64,000 bases of DNA from Adlercreutzia sp910585575 (GCF_951801035.1 NZ_CATOKT010000001.1); one strand, 5' to 3'; numbered from the stretch's first letter, positions 33,511 through 42,004 are shown. Notes: generated by a model from the letters alone, not told the origin. Translations and numbers: made by a program.

Positions 33511-34287
33511 CTACTCGGCCTTCTCGGAAGACGCGGTATCGCCTTCGTCCTTCGCCGACGCGTCGGCCTTCTTCTCAGGCTTCGGCTGGTCGTCGCCCTT
33601 CGGGTGACCGCCGTAGTTGTGGCCGCCCTGCGGACCGCCGTAGTTGCCGCCACCATAGTTGTGGCCGCCCTGGGGTCCGCGAGGCCCTCCGCCGTAACCG
33701 CCCGGGCCGCCCTGCGGGCCGCCGTAGCCGCCGCCGTAGTTGCCGCCGCCATAGCCGCCGGGACCCCCTTGGGGCTTGCCACCGCCGTAGCCACCGGGGC
33801 CGCCTTGCGGGCCACGAGGACCGCCCTCGCGCTTACCGGGGCCGAACGGACCGCCCTCCGGCTTTCCTCCGTAGCCGCCGGGACCTCCTTGCGGGCCGCG
33901 CGGGCCGCCGCCGTAGCCGCCCGGGCCTCCTTGCGGGCCGCGCGGGCCAGGGCCGCCTTGGGGGCCACCGTAGCCGCCAGGGCCGCCAGGGCCGGGACGG
34001 CCACCGTAACCGCCCGGGCCGCCCTGGGGGCCGCGCGGGCCCGGGCCGCCCTGTGGGCCGCGTTCGAGCGCGCGGCGCGCCCACCCGCACGGATGGTCGC
34101 GACCGCACGGTGCCATATCGCCGCGCGGACCGCCGGGCCCGGGCTGGGGCATGCCCATACCGCAGTCCATAGGCGGCATCATGACGGGCATCACCATCAC
34201 GGTGGGCGCCATCATGGGCATCGGGGGCAGAGCGCATCCCATATAAGGTGCGCCGTACTGGCCCATGCGAGGATCCATGTAGTACAT
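33511..34287 (-). CDS. Low-complexity GPQGGPGGYGG-repeat protein
   Basis: 258 residues, AAAGGAG before the ATG, no signal peptide. The N-terminus (1-70) is Met/Pro-rich with Cys residues (GCALPP, PPMDCGMGMP, CGRDHPCGW) that could bind metal. Residues about 75-225 are imperfect tandem repeats of GPQGGPGGYGG, the GPGGY/GPGGX theme known from elastic silk and from RNA-binding, phase-separating proteins. Late repeats carry HNYGG. The C-terminal 30 residues are acidic/Lys-rich. The codons are native GC-rich ones. It lies upstream of the U32 pair and the ABC train on the same strand, with a palindromic AT-rich operator in front. Function unknown. Confidence 0.72.
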   Translation of the reverse strand: MYYMDPRMGQYGAPYMGCALPPMPMMAPTVMVMPVMMPPMDCGMGMPQPGPGGPRGDMAPCGRDHPCGWARRALERGPQGGPGPRGPQGGPGGYGGRPGPGGPGGYGGPQGGPGPRGPQGGPGGYGGGPRGPQGGPGGYGGKPEGGPFGPGKREGGPRGPQGGPGGYGGGKPQGGPGGYGGGNYGGGYGGPQGGPGGYGGGPRGPQGGHNYGGGNYGGPQGGHNYGGHPKGDDQPKPEKKADASAKDEGDTASSEKAE

Positions 34288-34309
34288 GCTCTCTCCTTTC
34301 TGCCTTATC

Positions 34310-34327
34310 TATTCTCTATGGAGAATA
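34310..34327 (-). promoter_or_regulatory. Palindromic operator TATTCTC-N4-GAGAATA
   Basis: A perfect 7-bp inverted repeat with a 4-base spacer lies 23 bases before the GPGGYGG gene start, in an AT-rich patch. GAGAATA recurs at 31568-31574 before the ABC ATPase gene. Confidence 0.55.
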
Positions 34328-34456
34328 TACTTAGCTATGATAGTATGAGGAAACGGCTTAGCTTTTTGAGAATTTGCGGAACACCACAGATGGTTAACGA
34401 GACTTAACCCCCTTGGAGGCGACGTCTGTTTCGACGGGCATCGCAGAAAGGCACCT

Positions 34457-34975
34457 ATGCGATTCACCTACGAAGCGCTGTTTTGCGTAGATGACGAGGG
34501 CACCCATCATGCCCATCTCCCCGACATCGAAAGTTGCTGGACCAGCGGCCCCTCCTTCGAAGAAGCCCTCGACACCCTGGCGGCTATTCTTGAGGAGTAT
34601 CTAGCGGCCACGCTGGCCGTCGGCGATGAGCCTCCCCCTCCCCGTTACGACCATCGTGTCTACGATGGGTTCTTTTCCGTGCTGCTCTCGGTGCATGTCG
34701 ATGACGGCGCCGAAGAGCAGGTGGTCACCGCTGCCGAAGCCGCCCGCATGCTCGGCGTCTCGCGTCCTCGGGTGTCCGCCCTTCTGCAGAAAGGCATCCT
34801 GACGGGATACCGAGAAGGACGCAATATGCTCGTCCACGTGCAAAGCATTTACAACCGGCTGCGCTATTACCCCCGCGCCAGTTCGACCACACCGGCCTAC
34901 CCCGACAGCGCGATCCCCGAAAACGAGCCGTCGTTTGATGCATCCGACCTATCCTATGAAAGCGAGGAGTATTAG
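34457..34975 (+). CDS. Orphan HicB-like protein with helix-turn-helix
   Basis: 172 residues. The N-terminal HicB fold is RFTYEALFCVDDEGTHHAHL, PDIESCWTSG and a helix ALDTLAAILEEYL. Residues about 93-125 are an excisionase-like helix-turn-helix (VTAAEAARMLGVSRPRVSAL). The tail is Ser/Glu-rich. No hicA gene is adjacent. Its stop lies three bases before the MoeA-like gene, and its own last codons supply that gene's GAGGAG site, so the two are co-translated. It is more likely a promoter-binding regulator of the pair than an antitoxin; that is inference. Confidence 0.72.
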   Translation: MRFTYEALFCVDDEGTHHAHLPDIESCWTSGPSFEEALDTLAAILEEYLAATLAVGDEPPPPRYDHRVYDGFFSVLLSVHVDDGAEEQVVTAAEAARMLGVSRPRVSALLQKGILTGYREGRNMLVHVQSIYNRLRYYPRASSTTPAYPDSAIPENEPSFDASDLSYESEEY

Positions 34976-34978
34976 TTC

Positions 34979-36196
34979 ATGAGAGACCACCGCAACCACG
35001 TGTGCGCCGATTACCGCACCGCCGCCACCGATCTGCTTGCCCAGTGCACCTTCGTCCGAGAAAGCGAGGAGGTGCCCGTTGAAGAGGCCATTGGCCGCGT
35101 ACTCGCGGAAACGGCCTGTGCCCTGCACGCTCTGCCCAACAAGCCCACCTCCAACATGGATGCCATCGCCGTGCGCTTCGCCGACTTTGCCGACGGCATG
35201 CCCGACGTCACCACTTGGAAGCGCGGCGAGCAGTTTCAGTTCTGCAACACCGGCGTCGCTATGCCCGACGGCTTCGACACCGCCATTGCCATCGAGAACG
35301 TGGAGGTGGGCGATGACAACGAGAGCCTGGTCGCCCTCACCTATACGCCCACCGACTGCGGCGAGGCGGTGTCGCCCGTAGGCTCCTCCCTCGAGAAGGA
35401 TACCGTGCTGGTCGAAAAGGGCACCCTGCTCAATCCCGTCCATGCCGCACTGCTGGCTCAAGGCGGCTACACCACCGTGCCGGTGGTGCGCAAGCCGCGC
35501 GTCGCCTTCATCCCCACGGGCAACGAACTGGTCGACCCGTGCAAGAACCCTCCGACGGGCAAGAACATCGACTGCAACTCGATTAACGTCTGCGGCAAGC
35601 TGGCCGCCTGGGGCGCCGAACCGATGCGCTTCCCCATTGTGCCGGACAACTGGGACGCCCTGAAAGCCGCGCTGGACCAGGCCGTCGAGGAGGCCGATAT
35701 CGTGGTCATCAACGCCGGCTCCTCCAAGGGATCCGACGACTTCACCTGCGAAATCCTTGAGAAATACGGCACTGTGCTCAGCCACGAGACCAATGCTGCG
35801 CCCGGCAAGCACGCCTCGTGCGCGCTGCTGAACGGCACCCCCGTCGTGGGCATCTCCGGGCCGCCCATCGCCGCCGACCTCAACGTCGAGATGTTCGCGA
35901 AGCCGCTGGTGGACGCGTTTCTGTACGGCGTCCCTCAGGAGCCGCCCGTTATCTACGCCTGCTTGGCCGAAGACATGCCCCTGGAGCCGCGCCGCGTGAA
36001 TCTGCTGAAGCGCGTCAAGCTGGTGCGCGACGACAACGGCTACCTGTGGGCCGAAGTCCTGCCGCTCTATGCGCCCGCCCTGAAGGAATGCGCCGAGGCC
36101 GACGGACTGCTCATCGTTCCCGCCGACTCCTACGGCTGGCACTACGGCGAGCAAGTGCCCATTCAGCTGCGCTTCCCCTATCAGGTGCGCTTCTAG
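34979..36196 (+). CDS. MoeA-like molybdopterin-binding protein
   Basis: 405 residues. It shares the MoeA plan: RVLAETACALHALPNKPTSN-MDAIAV (compare the SxMDGYAV block), GVAMPDGFDTAIAIENVEV, PRVAFIPTGNELVDPC and INAGSSKGSDDF (compare the GGxSxGxxD block). These variants differ from the catalytic consensus (N for S, A for G before the usual Tyr, and SSKG for VSVG). It may therefore be a specialised cofactor-insertion paralogue rather than the housekeeping enzyme. It is coupled to the HicB-like regulator upstream and ended by a terminator at 36322-36354. Confidence 0.8.
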   Translation: MRDHRNHVCADYRTAATDLLAQCTFVRESEEVPVEEAIGRVLAETACALHALPNKPTSNMDAIAVRFADFADGMPDVTTWKRGEQFQFCNTGVAMPDGFDTAIAIENVEVGDDNESLVALTYTPTDCGEAVSPVGSSLEKDTVLVEKGTLLNPVHAALLAQGGYTTVPVVRKPRVAFIPTGNELVDPCKNPPTGKNIDCNSINVCGKLAAWGAEPMRFPIVPDNWDALKAALDQAVEEADIVVINAGSSKGSDDFTCEILEKYGTVLSHETNAAPGKHASCALLNGTPVVGISGPPIAADLNVEMFAKPLVDAFLYGVPQEPPVIYACLAEDMPLEPRRVNLLKRVKLVRDDNGYLWAEVLPLYAPALKECAEADGLLIVPADSYGWHYGEQVPIQLRFPYQVRF

Positions 36197-36321
36197 CTAC
36201 GCCGCGCCCTAGCCGCCCGGCGGTGCCTCAACGCACTGCGGCCGGTTCTACCGCGCCTTGCGGCACCGCGCTTCACCCCGCCGCACCCGAGCCGGCCGCC
36301 CTCTGCCTCTGTGCCCCTTTT

Positions 36322-36354
36322 TTGAGCCCCTCTCCATTTGAGGGGCTCTTCTTT
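36322..36354 (+). terminator. Terminator after the MoeA-like gene
   Basis: A 9-bp perfect stem GAGCCCCTC/GAGGGGCTC with a 7-base loop, then TTCTTT. Confidence 0.88.
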
Positions 36355-36622
36355 GCTGAATTAGCGTACAATGCATATGTTTGCCCACGTCCGCGCGGGC
36401 AACGGCTTATTCATCGGATGAAAGGAACGTACTTGAAGGTTCGAAAATCGAAACCTCACAGTATGTAAGCTTCCGACTCCTTCCTTCGTGGCGGCAGTCG
36501 GAAGAAACGACTGCTGTGCATTGACCTGACCGTGCGCCAGTGCGCTCCAGCGCCCCTTGCGGGTGCGCCCTGAGACGCCCTCCGCCTCGGTTTCCCCAAT
36601 GCCCCTGCACGGAGGACTTTGT
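36355..36622 (+). promoter_or_regulatory. Promoter and long structured leader of the magnesium/metal operon
   Basis: A -10 candidate TACAAT is at 36367-36372, giving a leader of about 245 bases before the ATG at 36623. Stems within it include CTTCCGACT/AGTCGGAAG and AGGTTCGA/TCGAAACCT. The length and structure upstream of a divalent-metal operon suggest a regulatory RNA. I could not match it to the M-box or yybP-ykoY consensus. Confidence 0.4.
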
Positions 36623-37990
36623 ATGCTCTATCTTTCCCAAATGATCGGCGAGCCCGTCGTCGACGCCCAAGGCGAGCGCCTGGGTACCATTTCCGACCTG
36701 GCCATTTCCACGGGCGAGGTCTTTCCGCGCATCACTAGCCTGGCTTTCCAAGGCCCAGGCAAGGTGCCGTTCATGATCTCGTGGCGCAAGTACGTGGACA
36801 CGTTCGACGACGATGGCATTGTCTTGGCCGTCGATGCGCCCGACATCCGCTTCAGCTACCTGCAGCCTGATGAGGTGCTGCTCGCCCGCGACCTGATGGA
36901 CCGCCAAATCGTTGACACCCAGGGCATGAAGGTGGTGCGCGTCAACGACCTTAAGCTGTCCCAGTCGGGCACCCAGCTGCGTCTGCTAGGCGCCGAGGTG
37001 GGTGTGCGCGGCATCCTGCGCGGGCTGCACCCCCTAGTCGAAAAAGCCGTGGTGAAGACGGCGAAACTGTTCGGCAAGAAGATGGACGAGCAACTGATTG
37101 CCTGGAACTACATGGACCTGCTCGACCGCGACCTGTCCGAGGTGCAGCTGTCCGTTACCCACCGCCGCCTGGACGAGCTCCATCCCGCCGACGTAGCCGA
37201 CATTCTGGAGCAGCTGGACCCCCAGCAGCGCGCCAGCGTGTTCGAGCACCTGGACGAGGAGCGCGCCATCGAATCGTTCTCCGAGATGGAGGACGAGTAC
37301 CAGGCCGAGTTCATCGACGACTTGGAAGATGCCCGCGCCGCTCAGCTCATCGGCAACCTAGACCCCGACGACGCCGCCGACATCGTGCGCGATTTGCCCT
37401 ACGAGAAGGCCGAGACTCTGCTGCGTCTCATGGGTGTGGAGGACGCCACGGAAATTCGCCGCCTTCTGGGCTACAAGGACGGCACCGCGGGCGGCATGAT
37501 GACCACCCAATTCGTGGCCGTGCCGAAAACCGCCACCGTGGCCGACACCATCGAGGTGCTCCGCGCCCTGCCCGAGGACCACCCCACAGTGCACTACGTC
37601 TACGTCACCGACGAATACGGCAAGCTGCTGGGCGTAAACTCGCTGCGCACCTTGGTGCTGTACAACGCCGACCGCCTCATGGGCGACATTATGTTCGACG
37701 ACATCATCACCTGTCTGCCCTCGGAAGAGGAAGAGGACGTAGCGGCCGACATCTTCAAGTACGACATCCCCGCCATGCCCGTGGTGGACGAGCACGGCAC
37801 GCTGCTGGGCATCGTCACCACCGACGACGCCTGGGACGCCATCGAGGACGACGTGTCCGGCGACAAGACGAAGATGAGCGTGCTGTCTATTGCCGGCATT
37901 ACCGTGGCGGCGCTTTTGGGCCTGTTCCTGTACTCGCTTATTCTGCTGCAACTGGCCGGATCGCTGCATCTTGGCGGCCTTCATTACTAG
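36623..37990 (+). CDS. PRC-barrel / MgtE_N / CBS-domain protein with one membrane helix
   Basis: 455 residues; GGAGG lies seven bases before the ATG. Domains are PRC-barrel-like (1-80, with a second related stretch at about 85-135), MgtE N-terminal superhelix (about 180-285: HPADVADILEQLDPQQRASV, PDDAADIVRDLPYEKAETLL), paired CBS domains (about 290-415) and a single C-terminal helix (431-452). It has the cytoplasmic sensor of MgtE channels but no five-helix pore. The stop lies nine bases before the NRAMP-type gene. It probably senses Mg2+ or nucleotide and gates or regulates that transporter. Confidence 0.85.
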   Translation: MLYLSQMIGEPVVDAQGERLGTISDLAISTGEVFPRITSLAFQGPGKVPFMISWRKYVDTFDDDGIVLAVDAPDIRFSYLQPDEVLLARDLMDRQIVDTQGMKVVRVNDLKLSQSGTQLRLLGAEVGVRGILRGLHPLVEKAVVKTAKLFGKKMDEQLIAWNYMDLLDRDLSEVQLSVTHRRLDELHPADVADILEQLDPQQRASVFEHLDEERAIESFSEMEDEYQAEFIDDLEDARAAQLIGNLDPDDAADIVRDLPYEKAETLLRLMGVEDATEIRRLLGYKDGTAGGMMTTQFVAVPKTATVADTIEVLRALPEDHPTVHYVYVTDEYGKLLGVNSLRTLVLYNADRLMGDIMFDDIITCLPSEEEEDVAADIFKYDIPAMPVVDEHGTLLGIVTTDDAWDAIEDDVSGDKTKMSVLSIAGITVAALLGLFLYSLILLQLAGSLHLGGLHY

Positions 37991-37999
37991 GAGGTGCCC

Positions 38000-39358
38000 A
38001 TGAATGCGAAGAAAAGCGCACAGCTGGGCGCCGAGCAGTGCCAGCGCCATGAGGCCGCCCTGGAAATTGCCGACACGGGCCTGCCCGTGGAGGACCAGGT
38101 AGGCCCCGAGGCGGCGAAGAAGCCCTCGAAGCTGTGGCTCGTGCTGGCGGCCATGGGTCCGGGCATCATCACCGCCATGGCCGGCAACGACGCCGGCGGC
38201 ATTTCCACCTACTCCACGGCCGGCGCGAACTTCGGGTTCGCCACCTTGTGGGTCATTCCCGTCATGTGCATCCTGCTGGCCGTCGTGGAAACCACGGCCG
38301 GACGCATGGGCGCCGTCACGGGCAAGGGCTTCGCCGCTCTTATCCGCGAGCGCTTCGGCATCCGCCTGACGGCCTTCGCCATGCTGGCCCTGCTCATCGG
38401 CAACGTGGCCACCACTTTCTCGGAGTTCGCGGGCATCGCCTCGGGCATGGAGATGTTCGGCGTGTCGAAGTACCTCTCGGTGCCCATTGCCGCTTTGGCC
38501 GTGTGGCTTCTGGTGGTGGGCGGCTCCTACAAGCGCGTGCAGAACGTGTTTCTGGCCCTGTCACTGGTGTTCATTACCTACGTTATTGCCGCCTTCCTGG
38601 CCCAGCCGAACTGGGGCGAGGCGCTCCACGACACCGTCGTGCCCACCTTCGTGGGCGACACTAACTTTATTTCCCTGGTCATTGCCATGATCGGCACCAC
38701 CATTGCGCCCTGGATGATGTTCTTCTCCCAAAGCAACGTAGTGGAGAAGGGCCTGACGCCCAAGGACCTGCTGTTCCAGAAGGCCGACGCCATCTCGGGC
38801 ACCATCGCCGCATGCCTGGTGGCCTGGTTCATCATCGTCACCACCGGCGCGGTGCTCTTCCCTGCCGGCATCACCATCGATTCGGCGGCCGACGCGGCCA
38901 CGGCCCTGGCTCCCTTCGCCGGCCCCTACGCCGAGGCGCTGTTCGCCGTGGGGCTTATCGCCGCCTCGTTCCTGGCCGCCTGCGTGCTGCCCCTGACCAC
39001 CGCCTTCGTCATCTGCGAGGCCTTCGGCTGGGAGGCGGGCGTCTCGCTGAAGTGGAAAGAGGCCCCCACCTTCAAGAGCATCTTCACCTTCGTCATTGTG
39101 TTCTCGGCGGTGGTGGTGCTCATTCCCGAGGTGAACCTGTTGGGCATGATGCTGACGGCCCAGTTCGTCAACGGCATCATTCTGCCCATCCTGCTGGCCC
39201 TCATGGCCCTTATCTCGGCGGACAAGCGCGTCATGGGCGAGTACCGCTCGGGACGCGTGGCCAAGGTGCTTCTGTGGGCCACGGTCTCGGTGGTGGCCCT
39301 GCTGACCGTAGCGCTTCTGGTCATGCAGGCGCTGGGGCTCGGCACCGGCGTCGTGTAG
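38000..39358 (+). CDS. NRAMP-related divalent metal transporter, Mg2+-type (NRMT-like)
   Basis: 452 residues, AGGAGG five bases before the ATG, eleven membrane segments. The TM1 metal motif is GNDAGG (62-67) instead of the classic DPGN, and the TM6 stretch reads TTIAPWMMFFSQSN, with Ala236-Pro-Trp where manganese/iron NRAMPs have Met-Pro-His. Loss of that Met is the hallmark of the NRAMP-related magnesium transporters, one of which was characterised from Eggerthella lenta (established knowledge). The hydrophilic N-terminus (1-40) may contact the CBS-domain partner encoded just upstream. It is the last gene of the operon. Confidence 0.85.
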   Translation: MNAKKSAQLGAEQCQRHEAALEIADTGLPVEDQVGPEAAKKPSKLWLVLAAMGPGIITAMAGNDAGGISTYSTAGANFGFATLWVIPVMCILLAVVETTAGRMGAVTGKGFAALIRERFGIRLTAFAMLALLIGNVATTFSEFAGIASGMEMFGVSKYLSVPIAALAVWLLVVGGSYKRVQNVFLALSLVFITYVIAAFLAQPNWGEALHDTVVPTFVGDTNFISLVIAMIGTTIAPWMMFFSQSNVVEKGLTPKDLLFQKADAISGTIAACLVAWFIIVTTGAVLFPAGITIDSAADAATALAPFAGPYAEALFAVGLIAASFLAACVLPLTTAFVICEAFGWEAGVSLKWKEAPTFKSIFTFVIVFSAVVVLIPEVNLLGMMLTAQFVNGIILPILLALMALISADKRVMGEYRSGRVAKVLLWATVSVVALLTVALLVMQALGLGTGVV

Positions 39359-39463
39359 CGCCTTATCCTCAATAAAGACGTGACCTATCTGGTCATATAT
39401 GGATTATCGTCAGGCTTTCTTACGGCGCGGCAACGTAACTGAATCGGCGCGCTCATCGTTTGG

Positions 39464-39476
39464 TACAAGCCTTGTA
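39464..39476. promoter_or_regulatory. Perfect palindrome TACAAGCCTTGTA upstream of the Rrf2 gene
   Basis: A 13-base odd palindrome 158 bases before the Rrf2-family start, in a 275-base intergenic region. It is a possible autoregulatory site; position is the only support. Confidence 0.35.
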
Positions 39477-39633
39477 TTTGAAAATGCCGCGGCCTATTCT
39501 GCAAGTGTCGGAAGCATAAAAAGACCGCTTTCGGCACACCTGCGGATGACCACGCGCCGGCCCTGCGCCCGGCGTTGGGTCCACGTGGCAACAGCTGCAG
39601 ATCCGCAAGGTGTCGAACCGTAAGGAGGCTGCA

Positions 39634-40119
39634 GTGCAACTCAAAGCATCAACAGATTATGGACTGCGCGCCGTTCTGTACCTGGCCGCGCAGGGGCAAA
39701 CCTGCTCGTCGAAAGATATCGCCCAGGATATGTCCATCCCCCGTGACTACCTGATCCAGCTTGCGCAGCTTTTGCGCAATGCCGGCATCATCGAGGCACG
39801 CCCTGGCAAGCATGGCGGCTATCGCCTCGCTAAGGATCCTTCGGAGATTACTCTTCTGCAAGTAGTCAACGCCCTCGACGACGACGCCAAGGATACCACG
39901 CGCGCTCGGCGCAAGGATCGCGCCAACGCCACCATGGTCCAAGGCATCAAGAAGGCCTACGACCTGGTGCTCGACGGCTACGATTCCTACTTCGACAGCA
40001 TCACGCTGGCCATGTTGCTCGACTGCTCGAAGGACGAGAAGATGGGCAAGGAATACCTGGCTGGACGCCTGATCGCTGAAAGCCAGCGCCTGCTGGCCGA
40101 AGCGGCCTCGGCTGCCTAG
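39634..40119 (+). CDS. Rrf2-family transcriptional regulator
   Basis: 161 residues from a GTG at 39634 with AAGGAGG five bases upstream. The winged helix is typical (KASTDYGLRAVLYLAAQG, SKDIAQDMSIPRDYLIQLAQ, GIIEARPGKHGGYRLAKDP). The cluster-binding cysteines of IscR/NsrR are absent; only one Cys (LLDCS) is present, so it probably does not bind an Fe-S cluster in the standard way. Its target may be itself or the convergent NhaC antiporter. Confidence 0.9.
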   Translation: MQLKASTDYGLRAVLYLAAQGQTCSSKDIAQDMSIPRDYLIQLAQLLRNAGIIEARPGKHGGYRLAKDPSEITLLQVVNALDDDAKDTTRARRKDRANATMVQGIKKAYDLVLDGYDSYFDSITLAMLLDCSKDEKMGKEYLAGRLIAESQRLLAEAASAA

Positions 40120-40145
40120 ACGCACCGCGCGTCCATAACCACCCA

Positions 40146-40176
40146 CAAAAAAGGCCCCGTTTCCGGGGCCTTTTTG
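40146..40176. terminator. Bidirectional terminator between Rrf2 and nhaC
   Basis: AAAAAGGCCCCG/CGGGGCCTTTTT type stem with a 3-base loop and T/A runs on both sides. It serves the convergent genes. Confidence 0.92.
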
Positions 40177-40198
40177 CGTCTTGCTGCCAGCGGGAAGG

Positions 40199-41845
40199 CT
40201 AGGCCTTCTTCGCTCGGTTGGCCTCCATTTTCGTGAGGACCAGCACCGCAATGACAATAAGCACCACGCCCAGAATGAGCGAGATCCACGGCGTCTTGAA
40301 AATGCCGGCCACAATGTAGCCGATGAAGCAGATGACCATGACCAGGGTGGCGTAGGGAATCTGCGTGGCCACATGGCGCAGGTGGTTGCACTTGGCACCG
40401 GCCGAGGACAGAATGGTGGTATCGGAAATGGGCGAGATATGATCGCCGTACACCGCACCGGCCAGAGCCGAGCCGACCGCCACCAGGAACAGCGGATCAG
40501 AGGCATCAAACACGCCGATGATGATGGGAAGGATAAGGGCGATGGTGCCCCAGCTGGTGCCCATGGCGAAGCCGATGAACGCAGCCACCAGGAAGATGAT
40601 GGCCGGCAGCAGCTCCAGGCCCACGCCCAAGCCGTTCAGGAAGCCGGACACGAACTCGCCCGTGCCCAGCAGGTAGCGGCAGCAGCCGCCCAGCGACCAG
40701 GCCAGCACCAAAATCATGATGGCGCCGATCATGGAGCGCACGCCCTCGGACATGGCCTCCACGAAGCCGCCCAGGTTCATGAGCTTGCGCGGCAGGTACA
40801 TAGCACCGGCCACGCACAGGGCCACGCAGGCGCCGATGCACAGGCCCATGACCGGGTTCTCGCCTACGGCCGTGGCAAAGTCCACGCCGCTGAAGAAGCC
40901 GCCCATGTACATCATGCCCAGGATGGAGAACACGATGAGCACCAGAATGGGCACGATAAGATCCCAGATGGTGCCGCGCTCAGAAATATTGAGCCCCTTG
41001 TACTCCTCGATGGCCCCGGCGGCGGCATCGTCGATGTCGCCCTCCTCGGTAACCTGGGTGGGAATATTGGGCGCGCCTTCCAGATCAACCTGTGCCTTGT
41101 CGGCGATGCCCACCAGCGACACCGCCTCCAGCTTCGAGCCCTCGGGCGGGATACGGCCATCGGCTGCATCCTGGGCAGCGGCCATGGGACCGAAGTCCTT
41201 CTGGATGGCCAGCATGAAGAACACGAAGAAGATGGTGAGCAGAGCATAGAAGTTATAGGGGATGGACTGCACGAACGTGTTGAAGCCATCCTCGCCCATG
41301 TAGCCGCCCACGGCCACGGCCCAGGAGGATACGGGGGCGATGATGCACACCGGTGCGGCCGTGGAGTCGATAATCCAGGCCAGTTTCTCGTGGCTGACGC
41401 GGAACTTGTCCGTGACGGGACGCATGACGGCGCCCACGGTCAGGCAGTTGAAGTAGTCGTCCACGAAGATGATGATGCCCAGTACCGCCGTGAGCAGCGA
41501 CGCCGCGCGGGCGTTCTTCACGTGGGTGGTGACCCACTCGGCATAGGCGCGGGAGCCACCGGCCGTGGCTATGACCACCGTCAGCGCGCCTAGTAGGGCA
41601 AGGAACAAAAGCAATGCTCCGTTCCCGGCAATTTGTTCCGCCATCATCTGGGGAACCATGGTGAATGAGGCGATAAGCTGCTCGCCGCCGGCACCGTTGA
41701 GCGTGAACTGATAAATGATCATACCCGTGAACACACCCACGGTCAGCGAGGAGTACACCTCCTTCGTAATGAGAGCCAGGACCAATGCCAGAATGGGCGG
41801 CACAATGGACCAGACTCCGCTGCTGATGAGCTCGAACCCTTCCAT
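40199..41845 (-). CDS. nhaC: NhaC-family Na+/H+ antiporter
   Basis: 548 residues with about 12 membrane segments and a central hydrophilic insert at about 205-265 (AAGAIEEYKGLNISERGTIW near its end). Family blocks are FVDDYFNCLTVGAVMRPVTD, AAPVCIIAPVSSWAVAVGGY, GFAMGTSWGTIALILPIIIG and GDHISPISDTTILSSAGAKC. GGAAGGAG lies before the ATG. Related proteins exchange Na+ for H+ or, in some relatives, organic substrates. It is separated from the upstream symporter by a terminator. Confidence 0.88.
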   Translation of the reverse strand: MEGFELISSGVWSIVPPILALVLALITKEVYSSLTVGVFTGMIIYQFTLNGAGGEQLIASFTMVPQMMAEQIAGNGALLLFLALLGALTVVIATAGGSRAYAEWVTTHVKNARAASLLTAVLGIIIFVDDYFNCLTVGAVMRPVTDKFRVSHEKLAWIIDSTAAPVCIIAPVSSWAVAVGGYMGEDGFNTFVQSIPYNFYALLTIFFVFFMLAIQKDFGPMAAAQDAADGRIPPEGSKLEAVSLVGIADKAQVDLEGAPNIPTQVTEEGDIDDAAAGAIEEYKGLNISERGTIWDLIVPILVLIVFSILGMMYMGGFFSGVDFATAVGENPVMGLCIGACVALCVAGAMYLPRKLMNLGGFVEAMSEGVRSMIGAIMILVLAWSLGGCCRYLLGTGEFVSGFLNGLGVGLELLPAIIFLVAAFIGFAMGTSWGTIALILPIIIGVFDASDPLFLVAVGSALAGAVYGDHISPISDTTILSSAGAKCNHLRHVATQIPYATLVMVICFIGYIVAGIFKTPWISLILGVVLIVIAVLVLTKMEANRAKKA

Positions 41846-41971
41846 GTCTCTCCTTCCGTCCGCGCTTCGTCCTCCAAAGCCGAACGCTAGGCTACAGATG
41901 GGCATAAGTATACCCCGCCAGGTCAGGTTTTCTTACGCGAACGGGCAGGTATTTGCCTGCGACCCGCCAAG

Positions 41972-42004
41972 AAAGAGCGCCGGACCCGAAGGCCCGGCGC
42001 TTCT
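41972..42004 (-). terminator. Terminator of the sodium/solute symporter gene
   Basis: Stem AGCGCCGG/CCGGCGCT, followed on the minus strand by CTTTCTT. Confidence 0.75.

Noticed and set aside
33600..34080. Regular GC-rich DNA repeats suggestive of a CRISPR array
   Set aside because: The repeats are codons of GPQGGPGGYGG units in one frame with a good ribosome site; there are no unique spacers of constant length and no cas genes.
34350..34385. A third copy of the inverted-repeat element (ACGGCTTAGC ... TTTGCGGAACA)
   Set aside because: Similarity is short and needs gaps; it lacks the CATGCTAAACC core.
36373..36622. M-box or yybP-ykoY riboswitch
   Set aside because: I could not find the conserved motifs of either class; kept only as an unassigned structured leader.
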